64,000 nucleotides of DNA, taken from Brachypterus glaber. Lineage: Eukaryota; Arthropoda; Insecta; Coleoptera; Kateretidae. Below, piece after piece: positions 43,101-55,700 of the stretch; position 1 is the stretch's first letter, and each line of letters begins with the position of its first letter. The DNA lies in NCBI GenBank assembly GCA_958510825.1, contig OY294044.1, forward strand, positions 101,408,893-101,472,892, written 5' to 3'. Under the pieces are notes generated by a model, which had not been told where the DNA came from, did no database searches, and worked only from the letters and a program-made list of their open reading frames with translations. A program made the translations under genes and the position numbers.

Positions 43101-46100
43101 AAATCAAGTTTAGAAACTGCAATATTATTTTAAAAAGTTTTACAATTTCTTTTAAAATTCTTTTACCGAGAGCCGATAATTAAACGTAGGGTATATTTTT
43201 TACAGTGCATGCTGTTATAATCAGTAAATAAAACTTTTAAAATAAAACAAGCAGTGAAGATATGTAATGCTACGTATTCCATTGTACAGGGTGTATTTGA
43301 AATAGCGTAGGAAATGTTAACAGGTGATTCTACATGATAAAATATGACAAAAAGTTCCTATAAAAATATGTCTAAAAATGCGTCATAAGGGAGCTAGGCC
43401 CCTTTGAAATTGGCTAAAAAATCGGTTTTTATTTAATAACTCAGGAACCCTTTGAGATATATTAACGAGGTTTTGCACGTGAATTAATCCTAATAAGGCC
43501 CATCTTTTTATGTCATTTTCACGTACTTAATTAAACCAGGGGTGTGCGAAACGGGGAGGCCTTATCAGTTTTTTGTCCAAAACTTTTTTCTGTGTAACTT
43601 TTTTGCAATTTTATTTTTGAAATATGATTCCTCAGGTCAAAATACATAAAAAAGGTACTCTTGTTGTAATACTGTAGGATTAACCATTTTAGAGAAAAGT
43701 TCATTTGAAGGTGAAATTTCACGGTTCGAGGACGAAAAATTAAATACTAAAATGTCGAAAACCAAAATTTTAATGATGCAATGTTATTCTACATCAAAAA
43801 CTAAGAAAAAAAGTTTCCATACAGGTAGGTCGAAAAATCGCTTTTAAAGCCCTTTAAAAATGGTGCATATTTAGGAGACCATAGCTCCATTAGGATTGAT
43901 TTTTGGAAGTACCTGTGTATGAAGTTTTTTTCTTAGTTTTTAATGTACATTCTCCCTGCATCATTAAAATTTTGGTTTTCAACATTTTAGTATTTAATTT
44001 TTCGTCCTCGAACCGTGGAATTTCACCTTCAAAAGAATTTTTCTCGAAAACGGTTAATCCTACAGTATTACAACAAAAGTACCTTTTTTATGTATTTTGA
44101 CCTGAGGAATCATATTTCAAAAATGAAATTGCAAAAAAGTTACACAGAAAAAAGTTTGGGACAAAAAACTGATAAGCCCCCCCCCCTCCGTTTCGCACAC
44201 CCCTGGTTGAAATAATAAATAAATACATGAAAATAACACATAAAAACGGGCCTTGGTAGGATTAGTTGACATGCAAAACCTCGTTAATATATCTCAAAGG
44301 GTTCCTGAGTTATTAAATAAAAACCGATTTTTTTAGCCACTTTCAAAGGGACGTAGCTCCCTTATGAAGCATTTTTAGACATATGTATATAGAAACTTTT
44401 TGTCATATTTTATGAAGTGGAATCATCTGTTAAAATTTCCTACACCGTGTATATTATTCACAGTAAATTGCATTTTCCCAAATACTTAAAAAAAAATAAT
44501 TTTAAAAAAAATTAAAAAATACATTTTTTTTTAATATCTTTTTTTGAAAAACGAAAAAAAAAATTATATTTTTTTTTTCAAAAACAAATTTTTCAAATCC
44601 ACTAAGTAGCAGGGCGTAGTGTACTTTTAAAATTTCGAAAAACTAAAATGCTGACAGTTTTTTCTTTTTTACCTAAAAGAAAAACGTGTGAAGTTACAAA
44701 ACAATGAGAGAAGAGTTTGATGTTCCGCAAGGCCAAAACAAGCAAGAATCCTCACGTATTTTGGGTGAATTTTTGCTTGTTTTGGCCATCAAACTCTTCT
44801 CTGATTCTTGTGTAACTTCACACGTTTTTCTTTTAGGTAAAAAAGAAAAAATGGCACCCCAAGCATTTTAGATTTTCGAAATATTTATATACAGTGCGGT
44901 CCAAAAGTCACCCCCCCCCCTTTTGTAAATTTTGAACGAGTCGAGATATCGACTTCATATTTAGAACTCTTAAATAAGACAACTTAAACTATCTTTTAGC
45001 ATATATTTGATATTTTCAGCTCTTAAAATGTGGGCAGGGAGGCATGGGGGGACATTTTTTTAAATGGAAAGGGGGGTCGTGTGATACATCATTTTAAAGC
45101 TTATAAAATTCTCTATTTAAACTAACATTTTTAAATTTTTTAAAAATGTTTTTTAAGGTTTTGATTTTTCAATTTTTTGTGCTAAAACATTTGATTTTTT
45201 AAGTTTTTTTTATAAATTTTTATTTATGTCAACTAAAATTAGTTTAAAAGTATAATTAACATTTTTTTATGATGAAATTAGGCATTTTTAAAAAATTATT
45301 TGTTTTTTTTAGAGGAATTTTGACATTAATACCCACTTTCAACCCCATTTTAAACCCAATTTTTTTTTTAATTTAAAAATATGGAGTTAAATGGAGTAGT
45401 TTATAACCTTTAAAATGATGTATTACACTACCCCCCTTTCCATTTAAAAAAATGTGCCCCCATGCCCCCCTGCACACATTTTAAGAGCTGAAAGTATTAA
45501 ATATATGCTAAAAGATAGTTTAAGTTGTCTTATTTAAAAGTTCCAAATTTGAAGTCGATATCTCAACTGGTTCAAAAGTTAAGAGGGGGGGGGGGGGTGA
45601 CTTTTGGACCGCTCTGTATATTATATAAAGTATCTAGGTACGCTACCTAGGTAAAATTATAATTCTATAGAGCTAAATTAAGGGTCTTTCTACCTTCAAA
45701 TTATAAAAATAATGTTTTTTTTTCAACATTTTTTTATATAGGAAGAACAAAACATATTATTGTGAAATTTTGTAGGTATATTTATTTGTATTCAAAGAAT
45801 ACAAAAACAAAAATATATTTTTAAAGTGCCATTTTTTGGCCATATTTTTTTTTTGAAAAAAACAAAAAAAAACTGTGGTAGCCATGATTTCGACCATGAA
45901 AGAAAAAAACTAGAACTAGAATATTTTTTTTTGCCAAAATATAACAAAATAGCATTGTTTCAAAATGTTTGAAAATTTTGAAACTGAATAATCCTATATA
46001 ATGGAATGCGTAGCAAACATATATTTACGGCTTATGTAAAAGTTAATTTCTTCCTATACATAATGAGGCTTATTTACCTTTTCAGGAGCAAAATGCAATA

Positions 46101-46676
46101 CTTATAGTCTATTTTGTACTAATTATCGTATATTAAAGCTTTCCATGCCAAAGGCCTATTTTACAAAAGGTTTTTGGTTGTTTTGGTTTTGATTCTGTCC
46201 AGTAATTAGTATTTAAAGCAGAATTGTAAATTCACCTCTATCAAATACTCCCATTTCAATCGTGAAATAATCTCTCAAATTAAACTGGATCCAAAATTAA
46301 ATGCACATGGTGGATATACCTACAAGTGATTTTTTAAATAATCAATATTGAAATCAATAGCATGTGCTTTTTTTTATAGTATATTAAAGTACTAGTTTTT
46401 AGATTCTGCGACTATGATAGAGAAACTGCATCCCACATCATTTTGGGACAATGTCCTGTCTTCTCACAAAAAAGACTGCGATTTTTAGGTTCACCATCAG
46501 TGCAACCTAGCGATTTAATCGAACTTTCATTGGGGCAGATCATCGCCTTTTTAGATGCCTGCCCGGATGGAATATCATCCTAATCAAATGATGTGTCATC
46601 TAGATGACTGCGTCATGCACAATGGATCTCAGGTCTGAGTGCAGTGGCTATTACTTGGTAATAACCACACCGCTTC

Positions 46677-46739
<63 letters not shown>

Positions 46740-49700
46740 GTACTAGTTTCATAACACCCGTTTTAGCGCACGAGTACAAGTTTAGAAAACAAGCCGCTTG
46801 CGCCGAGATTTCTTAAGTACTAGTGCGCTAAAAACGTGTTATGAAACGAGTGCTTTATACTATTTTTTCTATTTTACTCTAAATTAAAAAAAAATACATT
46901 TAATGTAATGTAATTAATTGATGAGCGATTAATTGAGTTTTGTTTTGGGTTGGCATTACAATTTTCGCTGTTTGAAATTTATAGAACAAATGATATTTTG
47001 ATATATTTTATAGTCAGCTCTTCTCTTTTTCACTGCAAGTAACCAAGCCACAATTTTAACACGGTAAAAATTAACTTAAAATACAATTTCGTAAAAAATT
47101 AAACGTAAAAGCGGTTTTGACATTTGCACGGAAAACGCCAAGCGATTGTATTTTGTCCTGTATTGCCAACCTAAAAGAAAAAAGTACAAACCTTTTATAG
47201 ACCAATAAGAACACGCAAGATGCATTTGATTATGAGCTTATAAGAGTCGCAAAATAGAAAAACAAAGTTATTATGATACCTATACTGTCCTAATACGCCA
47301 GAAAGCAGTAACTCCATTTGTCGCCTAGCGACCTTTTGACGTCAACTCTGATGTAATGTTTTGAATACGCTGCTATGAGACAAATAGAGTTACTGCTTTC
47401 TAGCGTAGTAGGGCAGTATACCTAAATTATATTCTAACATAAAACTTTTCTCAAATACAAAAGTTACAATCATGATAATTTAAAATTCCCTGTATTATTC
47501 CTTTCAGTAATAAAATAAACTTTACTTCAAATATGACTTGTTTTTTGCATCCAATATCCCCAATAAATTATATTTATGTATAAAAACGACACTATTTTTG
47601 TAAATATTTCTGTAAATTTTACATTCTTCGAATTTTTTTTTACTAAATATGATAATAAAGCCGTACTTATTTTGATTATACACGGTGTATTTGAAATAGC
47701 GTAGGAAATTTTAACAAATGATTCTACATCATAAAATATGACAAAAAGTTCCTATAATGTCTAAAAATACGTCATAAGGGAGCTACGCCCCTTTGAAAGT
47801 GGCTAAAAAAATGGGTTTTTATTTAATAACTCAGGAACCCTTTGAGATATATCAACGAGGTTTTGCACGTCAACTAATCCTACCAAGGCCCGTTTTTATG
47901 TGTTATTTTCATGTACTTATTTCAACCAGGGGTGTGCGAAACGGGAGGGGGCTTATCAGTTTTTTGTACCAAACTTTTTTCTGTGTAACTTTTTTCCAAT
48001 TTTATTTTTGAAATATGATTCCTCAGGTCAAAATACATAAAAAAGGTACTCTTGTTGTAATACTGTAGGATTAACCGTTTTCGAGAAAAATTCATTTGAA
48101 GGTGAAATTCCACGGTTCGAGGACGAAAAATTAAATACTAAAATGTTGAAAACCAAAATTTTAATGATGCAATGTTATTCTACATCAAAATTGCAAAAAA
48201 GTTACACAGAAAAAAGTTTGGGACAAAAAAACTGATAAGGCCCCCCCGTTTCGCACACTCCTGGTTTAAATAAGTACGTGAAAATGACATACAAAGATGG
48301 GCCTTATTAGGATTAATTCACGTGCAAAACCTCGTTAATATATCTCAAAGGGTTCCTGAGTTATTAAATAAAAACCGATATTTTTTTTAGCCAATTTCAA
48401 AGGGGCGTAGCCCCCTTATGACGCATTTTTAGACATATGTTTATAGGAACTTTTTGTCATATTTTATCATGTAGAATCACCTACGCTATTTCAAATACAC
48501 CCTGTATACAATGCTAAATAATTTTATTTATTTATAATATATCTATATATTTAATAAAAATTGTATTTATGATCCAGTTAGTTTTAGGAAATCACTGATT
48601 TCTGGTCACACGATTGCGAATTGGGATACATACACGCCACCGGGGTTTACAAAGTATCATCCCCGTTTTGTCCCTTAACCAAACACCCTGCAATCGGTTC
48701 TTCATGCAAAACAACTTATATATCACATTCATTATCTCTATTCGACCAGCTCGTTCACTGATTAACTCTGACTGAAATGAACTATTATTTATGATGGCTC
48801 TTCGGGCTCTTTGCTATCTGCTATGGTAAATAATATGGTACTTGGTATTCCGTCAAAATACGGACATTCTATAGGATAGGTCGGGGTAAATGAGGAGGTG
48901 AAAATCAAAGGCATTATAACATCTCTATTCCACATTTCTCTATTCCAAACATCTCTATTCCACATTTCTCTATTCCATAACATCTCTATTCCACACTACT
49001 CTACTCTGCACTACGTACTTGCCTAATATCTAAAGATAATTTTTCCTTAGCGGAACAAAAACGTTAAAATTTGTGGTACATATATTCATTAGTAGCGGAA
49101 AGTGCCGCGCCTTTGGCCCGCTACCCTTAACATCTATAGAGGATTTTCAAAAAATATGTCATAAAATATAAATATTTATAATTAAAAAGTATTATTAACT
49201 GACGTTAGTGAATTAAATTGACAGGATGTGACTTAATTAAAATTGACACTCACTTAAAATACATAGTTTTTACCAAAAACAGATAATAAATTTAAATTTC
49301 TATGGATACAAATCTATTACAACAAATACAATACATATTAATTATTAAAATAATAATTAACAAAAATCAAAAATACTAATTACATACTAATAAATGCAAC
49401 GACTTTGTTACGCTAAAGAAAAATTATATTAAGCAAGTACGTAGTGCAGAGTAGAGTAGTGTGGAATAGAGATGTTATGGAATAGAGAAATGTGGAATAG
49501 AGATGTTTGGAATAGAGAAATGTGGAATAGAGATGTTAAAATTCCATTCAAAACGTAGTTTTTGACTTTGTGACATAGCAGCTTGTCAATTACTTGACAA
49601 TAAAAATTGTATTGTTTACTAAGTGATAAGCTGCTCACCTCCTCAAATCTTATCTATGCCTCAAACATACCTCAATTAATGTTACATTATGTAACCATAT

Positions 49701-52700
49701 ATTTTTCCACTTTGGTGAAACTCCAGCATATTAAAATAATCAATGTTAAAATTTATAGCTAAATTCCCTAAAACAAATATGTAAAATTTTGACATTCTTA
49801 GATAAGGTAAGAATGTTACAGTCTGTTCAACAAGAGCGTGTCTTTGATTATTCAAAAAATTTTAAAGGTATCTCCGCCATATTTTACAGCGTAATTCTCC
49901 TATCTCTGTACTATTTCTGTAGCATAGTGGTCGAATTGTCGTGACGAGCACACGTTTAAGAAAATCAGTTCGGTTTACGCCAAGAGATTTGTGCCTGCAT
50001 CCGCGAGGACCTAAATTAAAGGTCGCCAATACATCAAAAGTGATTAAAAAGTCTAAATGCTTGGTCTTACTGTGAAATGGATTTAGTTAGCGCACAGTTA
50101 GGCACCCCGTAAAAATTCATGTTTGGGAATGCTTTTCAGAACGTGGATTTAGCTTCCTAAAGTTGTTTACTGAGAATTTGAATGCTCAGAAAATTTTGAA
50201 AATTTACTAGCTTGGACTTATAAAGTCAGTAAAAATGATGTTTAGATACAAAAACAAAGATTGGATATTGAAAGAGGACAATGATCCAAAATACCGCAGT
50301 CGACTCTGCACCGATTGGAAGAGGAAAAACGGCATCACGACGTTACTTTGGCCTTCAAAACCACCGGATGCAAATCTGATCGAAAACGTGTGGAGGCTTT
50401 TGAAGTCCAAACTTGAAGGAATAAAACTCTGAATTTAAAGCAGCTCGCAGCAGCCATTCGTGATAATGGAGGTAGTTGATGGTAAAATACGCAGAAAGTA
50501 TGCCAACAAGGTTTCAAGCTATTCTGGATAACAACGAAGATTTTACGGTGTACTTAGTAGGAGAGAAATAGACATTTTTATCTACTTTAATGTAAAAAAA
50601 TGAATAAATAAATATCTTTCATAGAAAAAAAAAAGATTGAAGACACGCTTTTGTTGGACAGACTGTAAATTCACACCAAATGGGTATTTTTTCAGTTATA
50701 ATATATTATATATTTAATAATGATGTTGAAATATATTCGATATGACAATTTTTTTATTAAGAAAAAATACTGTTTTAATTTTTATACTTAATTTACTAAT
50801 TTATTAAACATACAATATAACATATTACACAGGCCCACAAGAAAATAAAAGTGGTCTGCGCCATGGATAGGAACATGATATTCCTAGGAAAATTATTTTA
50901 TTCTGTATTTCAACTTTAAATGATTAGTAACACATATAAAATATAAGGGAAAAAAAAACGAGAAAAAAATAACCAAAATTATTTTGTTGTGTATTTCAAT
51001 TTAAAATGATTAGTAAGACATAAAAAACATGTTAATAATCTAAGGTTGAAATACACAATTAATTTAATTAATTTGTCTACTTTTTTCCCGTTTTTTTTTT
51101 CTTTTTACTCTAAATTCTTCAATGGAAAATATTAAAATAATTAAAAAAAAAAACATATTTTTAATATCTTACTGATCATTTAAAGTTGAAATAGTGCATA
51201 GTGCGACTGTAGAGAAAAAGCATACCACTTTTGTTTTTTTTGTTGGCCTGTGTAATATGTTATATTGTGTTATTAATCATAAATGATATAAATAATTTTT
51301 TGACGTTAATTGAAAATTCTAAATTCGCCTACTATTTTAAGGGAACATAATTAATTTGATCACTTTATTTTTAACTGGTATTGTGCTTTTCTCAGTCAAA
51401 GCTACTGTGTTTAAAATATTCAATTTTTTTAGATTGTTTAAGAAATTTAAAATTTTGATTTACTAAATTTCACAGTTTTAGAGGTAATACCTAGTTTTAG
51501 TCAGAGTACCTACTTATATATTTTTTATACAATTACGATTTTTATTTTTAGATATTTTTTTTTATTGTATTTTCTGTTTTGACCTAATGGGCTAAAACGT
51601 GCAAAAATCTCATAATTTCTATAATTTCAGTTCTGATTTTAGAGCGAAACCTAGAATGTCAAATGTAGCTGGCAGGCGAACCTACACCGAAGACGAGCTT
51701 CAAGCTGCACTAAGGGACATACAGTCTGGCAAATTAGGTAAGAAGGTGAAATATAAATATTTTTTTTCACTACTAGCTTTAGAACACACCATTACTTATC
51801 ATGTTTTCAGACTGCGAAATCAATTTTCTTCACTTATAGCAATATTTTTTTCTCTCCTAGTAGGAGTAAATTTTATAAACAATTGATATCTGCCGCTTTA
51901 GATGTTCCAGTCCTTTATGCAATTTTTACTAATCAAACCCAAGAAAATAGCTTAAAATAACTTTCTATTTATTAAATATAATTAATTATAGTTATTACAA
52001 AATAATACAATCAGTAATTAGTTAAATAATATGAAAAAAATAAAAAAAAACTAAATTTTTTAACGTAAAAAGTATTTATTTGAGCAATTATTAATCAAGG
52101 CGGCTTTTATGAAACTATCAAGAAATATAATTTCTGTTAATATTTTATTATAATATTTGAATAAATAATAAAAGTGTTAAATAGTGCTAGTAGTGAAAAA
52201 ACTAATATATAAACTACGGTAGAGAAGACTCACTCTTAAATCCCTCGCTGCTACGCAGCTCGGGATTTAATACGCTCCGCTATGAAAAATGTCTTCTCTA
52301 CCTTGGTATATAATTACTATTATTTCCTTTTTTATTTTGTTCACTCGAGCGGGTGTTGCTTTGTCTAGTTGATGTCTTAGTGTGTTTTGGTGGTTGGTCG
52401 GTATGAGCGTCAGACGAGAAGTTCCAGAAACCCAACCAGCTAACCAGTGGTTAGTAACCACCAAACCACTAAACATAGTAGCAGCTGATTGTGTGATCCT
52501 AAAGTATCCAAAAATTTTTTCTAATAATGAATTTAAAATGCGTTTTTTATCGTCACTATCGTAATGTTTATGCAACAACAATTTTCTTATTTGATGAATT
52601 TCTGGCATATTATACTCAACAATAATTATTGAAGAGCCCCTATCGCGAGTTTAGTAACGCTTTTTTAGGACACTATGTTTTACGCATATAAGTTATTAAG

Positions 52701-55700
52701 AGTTATTAAGAGTTTTCCTTTTTAAAAATTTTGTACTACACATATTTGGTAATATCCGGCATATATTGTAAATTATCTTAGTCAGAAAACTAAATATTAA
52801 AAAAAATGTTGAAATATTCCAAAACATTTATATTTTTATTTAAATTATAATTATAGAAGAAACTTAGTTTTGTTGTATATACTTATTGGTTTTCTTTGCT
52901 TTGATAAAAGAAGTCATAGAACATTTTCAGAAAGTCCAAACTCCGTAATAATTGTTTTGTCTTGTGGCAATTTCGACACTCCCATCCAACAAGGATATAA
53001 CTCAAGTTAGGCCCATTTTGAGTTATACTCATAGATAAACGCCTTGAAAAAAGATACACATGGTGGTACAACTCAGATTTCTCCACAGGCCATTTTAACC
53101 AAAAGTTAACCAAAAAACACTAAAGTAAAAAAATTTAAACTTGAATATTATCAGAAACAAACAAAAAATAAAAAATAACTACTTATACAGTTAAATAGAG
53201 AATTTTATAAGCTTTTAAATCATGTATCACGTGGCTACCTTTCCACTTTAATCATTAGCCCACCCTTAAATAAAAAAATAATATTTTAGAAATTTAGCTG
53301 TTGTGAAAAATGACAATATATAAGTTACGGCTTTGTTGCTTGGGGGTTTCGATTTGTAACTTGGGGTAATGGAAATGTACAAATATTAAAAAAATTGTTT
53401 TGAACAAAAGTTTATTTAAATTTCTTTGTTAGGTACGAGAAGGGCTGCCGTGATCTACGGAATCCCAAGGTCGACGCTTCGAAACAAAGTGTACAAGTTG
53501 GCACTGGAAAAGGAACGAGAATCACATTTGAACAACAGTGGCGCCGCCGCTATCAAATTAGATGAAGAGGAGGCCATGGAAGATGACAAAGAACTGTCTG
53601 GTGCTGAGGAGGAGAAGGAAGTTGAAAGGGCACTGCAAGGGCCTTTGCTTACCGTTGGAGACCTCCTCAGGTAAAATATACAAAATACAAATTTTAAACA
53701 TTCATGGTCAAAACATTTTATTTTCGTGATTTCCAAATTTTTGATATGGAGAACCAGTGACTCAGTGGCTCCTCAGATAACTTGTTTACTACTTTAGATA
53801 AAATAATCAATTAGTTTTAAAAACTATAAGCACTGATAAAACTATGTTTTTGGTCATTTTCATTCAGGAATTTAAAGATAAGTACTTTAAGTCTTATTAC
53901 TTCTTATATTTAGGGTTTTTGGTTATTTGTCATTATTGTCCAGAAAAAAACATATTTTTTGTTTTTATTTTAATTTTTCTAATATTATCTTATTCATTCC
54001 ACTTAGGTTTTCGAATGTTGAGCATCCTCCAGAAGCCTTAAAAGCGTTCCTGCAAAAGGCAAAAGAAGGCGACTTATTTCCAAGTTTGGAGCATAATGAA
54101 GTTTTACAAAACATCATTATGGCATCACAGAATTTTATGATGGGCCAAAAACTGCCGCACGATAGTATGAACCATTTGCCGCATTTAATCAAAGAACAGC
54201 TGATACAGCAACACCAGAACAATGGAGATAGTGAAAAGGTAAGGTTTGTCACCATTATTATTAATTGAAAGTAAAAAAATATTTTATTGGATGGAAAAAT
54301 AGAATTATTTTGATAGACGTGCTTTGCATCCAACGCTTTCCACATTAATGTTTATGGTGTGAAGAAACATTTAAAGAAAATATTTTATATCATTTATACA
54401 GCTTTTTACTTTCTTACCTAACTTTAAGTTAATTTTCAGCTAATGAGGCCAAGTCCTAGTAATTCTGTAAGTGGAAGAGGCGACAAAACAAAGTCGGAGT
54501 CTGATATGGAAGGAGACGATGCGCCCTCAAATGTGATACTTAAAATTCCGTCCTTTAGGCCAACCTCTAGTAAAAACGGATGCGATATCTATAGGTAAAA
54601 ATTTATAAATTATAAATAATAGACTAAAATTAATGTCTTATTTGAAACATCCAGATCGTAGGGCCATACATGGTATTGTTGTTTCAAAATATCTCTTAAA
54701 ATAAAAAAAATAAACCTAGATTTTATTATTGTTCTAATTATATTTATTATAGTAACATATTCCATTTTTTCTTACAGAAGTTCAGTAGACTCAGGAAGTA
54801 TGATCTCTTCCCCACCCGTAACCAGCGAATCGAATTCCCCACCAATCCTTCCCACGCCGGGAAGTCTAAAAAGTAACTTAATTATCAAAGATGTAAAAGA
54901 CGTAATAGCCCAAAGTATAAGTCAGAAATTCCAACTGGAGTCTCGAAGGCCAATTATGGAAATGGACTTTAAACCTGGAGGATACACTCCTCCATTAGGA
55001 GGTGGTATTTCGGTGATCAAATCCCAGCAAGATGTGTCGAGGCAGTTCCAATCCCAGCAACCTCCAAAACAAAACTCTGGAGGAAACGGGCCGGGTCAGG
55101 CGACTGGCGGTAAGGGAACACGTCCAAAACGCGGTAAATATCGCAACTATGACCGGGACAGCTTAGTGGAGGCGGTTAGAGCCGTCCAAAGAGGAGAAAT
55201 GTCGGTTCACAGAGCCGGTAGCTACTACGGAGTACCTCACTCTACTTTGGAGTACAAAGTTAAGGAAAGACACCTGATGAGACCTAGAAAAAGGGATCCA
55301 AAACCGAATCCTGTCGACGAAAAAATCGCAAGTTTAAAGCAAAACGATTTGAGGGTTTCGCAGGAGAAACTGAAGCAGGCTGGTGTTGTCGGTGCTATTA
55401 AGCCGGGTGTTCCCGGGAAATTTGCACCTGCATCACCGAATGGAATGAAGCTGCCGTTTTTGGAACAACCAGGCAAGTAACTTTAAAATTAATAAATGAG
55501 GGATTATTATGCTTAAAAAAATAAATAAAAGAAATAATGTATATAGTATATTCAACTTCAACATGAAGTAGAAGTAAACAAAAGAATCGGGCCGACGGCA
55601 GCTGGCGCGTGTTTTCATTGGTTAAAACACTCGAATGTTGCGAGAGTAGGGATGTAGAAAATTAAACAGTTCAGTACGTGATCATTTGCGATGGAACCTA

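Larger units (their letters stand above)
22195..51630 (+). other. Intron 4, 29.4 kb, mostly transposon debris
   Basis: Donor gtaagt, acceptor ataatttcag. It holds three SINE-class or Tc1-class remnants and many foldback elements, listed separately. Stretches in which I see only AT-rich DNA include about 22200-23460, 23580-24620, 25000-26400, 26670-27120, 27150-27720, 31420-31970, 32270-32900, 33210-33590, 34230-34850, 35870-36890, 37240-38040, 38350-39230, 39990-40810, 41620-42060, 46000-46670, 46870-47280, 48510-48870 and 49660-49815. Confidence 0.85.

Noticed and set aside
46604..46816. ORF with a poly-Met run
   Set aside because: Product of the GAT microsatellite.
43531..48113. Recurrent short ORFs (for example 43531-43722, 44015-44215, 47922-48113)
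   Set aside because: The same peptide appears because they are the same arm of one foldback family; no sign of a gene.
52267..52608. 113-codon minus-strand ORF in intron 5
   Set aside because: Mixed composition looks almost protein-like, but I recognise no family and its end overlaps a MITE hairpin. It may be a scrap of a transposon gene; not supportable.
53455..54345. Minus-strand ORFs opposite exons F and G
   Set aside because: Shadows of the E93 coding strand.
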